A stretch of 64,000 bases of DNA from Eremophila alpestris peregrina. Its lineage: Eukaryota > Chordata > Aves > Passeriformes > Alaudidae. The notes under the pieces were generated by a model. It saw only the letters and a list, made by a program, of their open reading frames with translations, made no database searches and was not told where the DNA came from. Position 1 is the stretch's first letter. Every line of letters starts with the position of its first letter. The stretch is from the NCBI GenBank assembly GCA_009792885.1, contig WMCF01000178.1, positions 496,001 through 560,000 on the forward strand. The letters run 5' to 3'. Shown one piece after another: positions 63,993-64,000 of the stretch. The translations under genes were made by a program, and so were the position numbers.

Positions 63993-64000
63993 GTGGGTAG

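Overview
This window is vertebrate nuclear DNA, most likely from a bird and probably a songbird. Genes are split into short exons with consensus GT-AG introns. CR1 LINE fragments recur in the 3'-end-enriched form typical of birds, and two stretches resemble avian endogenous-retrovirus LTRs. Introns are compact, GC-rich and full of decayed minisatellites, as on bird microchromosomes. No prokaryotic, phage or CRISPR content was seen.

Layout. (1) 1-9572, minus strand: the 5' half of CAMK2B, exons 1-10 plus the start of exon 11, covering the kinase domain; it runs off the left edge. Its introns hold several families of degenerate tandem repeats. (2) 9573-11094: CAMK2B/NUDCD3 intergenic, C-rich on the plus strand and repeat-like. 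(3) 11095-40046, minus strand: the complete NUDCD3 gene, six coding exons for 353 aa. (4) 40047-44746: CpG island, two LTR-like elements, a CR1 fragment. (5) 44747-47016, plus strand: an unrecognised six-exon gene predicted to encode a 296-aa single-pass membrane protein with a signal peptide, followed by a poly(A) signal. (6) 47350-50500: intergenic with a CR1 3' end. (7) 50507-59285, plus strand: SLC20A1 (PiT-1), with a repeated CCAAT/GC-box promoter, a non-coding first exon, two upstream ORFs and ten coding exons for 661 aa. (8) 60290-63992, plus strand: a cytosolic 5'-nucleotidase gene, best called NT5DC4 from its position beside SLC20A1 and its NT5C2-like sequence; 17 exons are visible and it runs off the right edge.

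The genes are ordinary cellular ones and are not an operon. CAMK2B is a calcium/calmodulin kinase subunit, NUDCD3 an HSP90-linked cochaperone for dynein intermediate chain, SLC20A1 a sodium-phosphate symporter and NT5DC4 a HAD-family nucleotidase. CAMK2B-NUDCD3 are neighbours on human chromosome 7 and SLC20A1-NT5DC4 on human chromosome 2, so the 40-50 kb interval joins two blocks that are separate in human. The unrecognised membrane-protein gene lies exactly there and is the most interesting item. Exon coordinates were read by hand from splice consensus, reading-frame continuity and family knowledge; no alignment or expression data were used.
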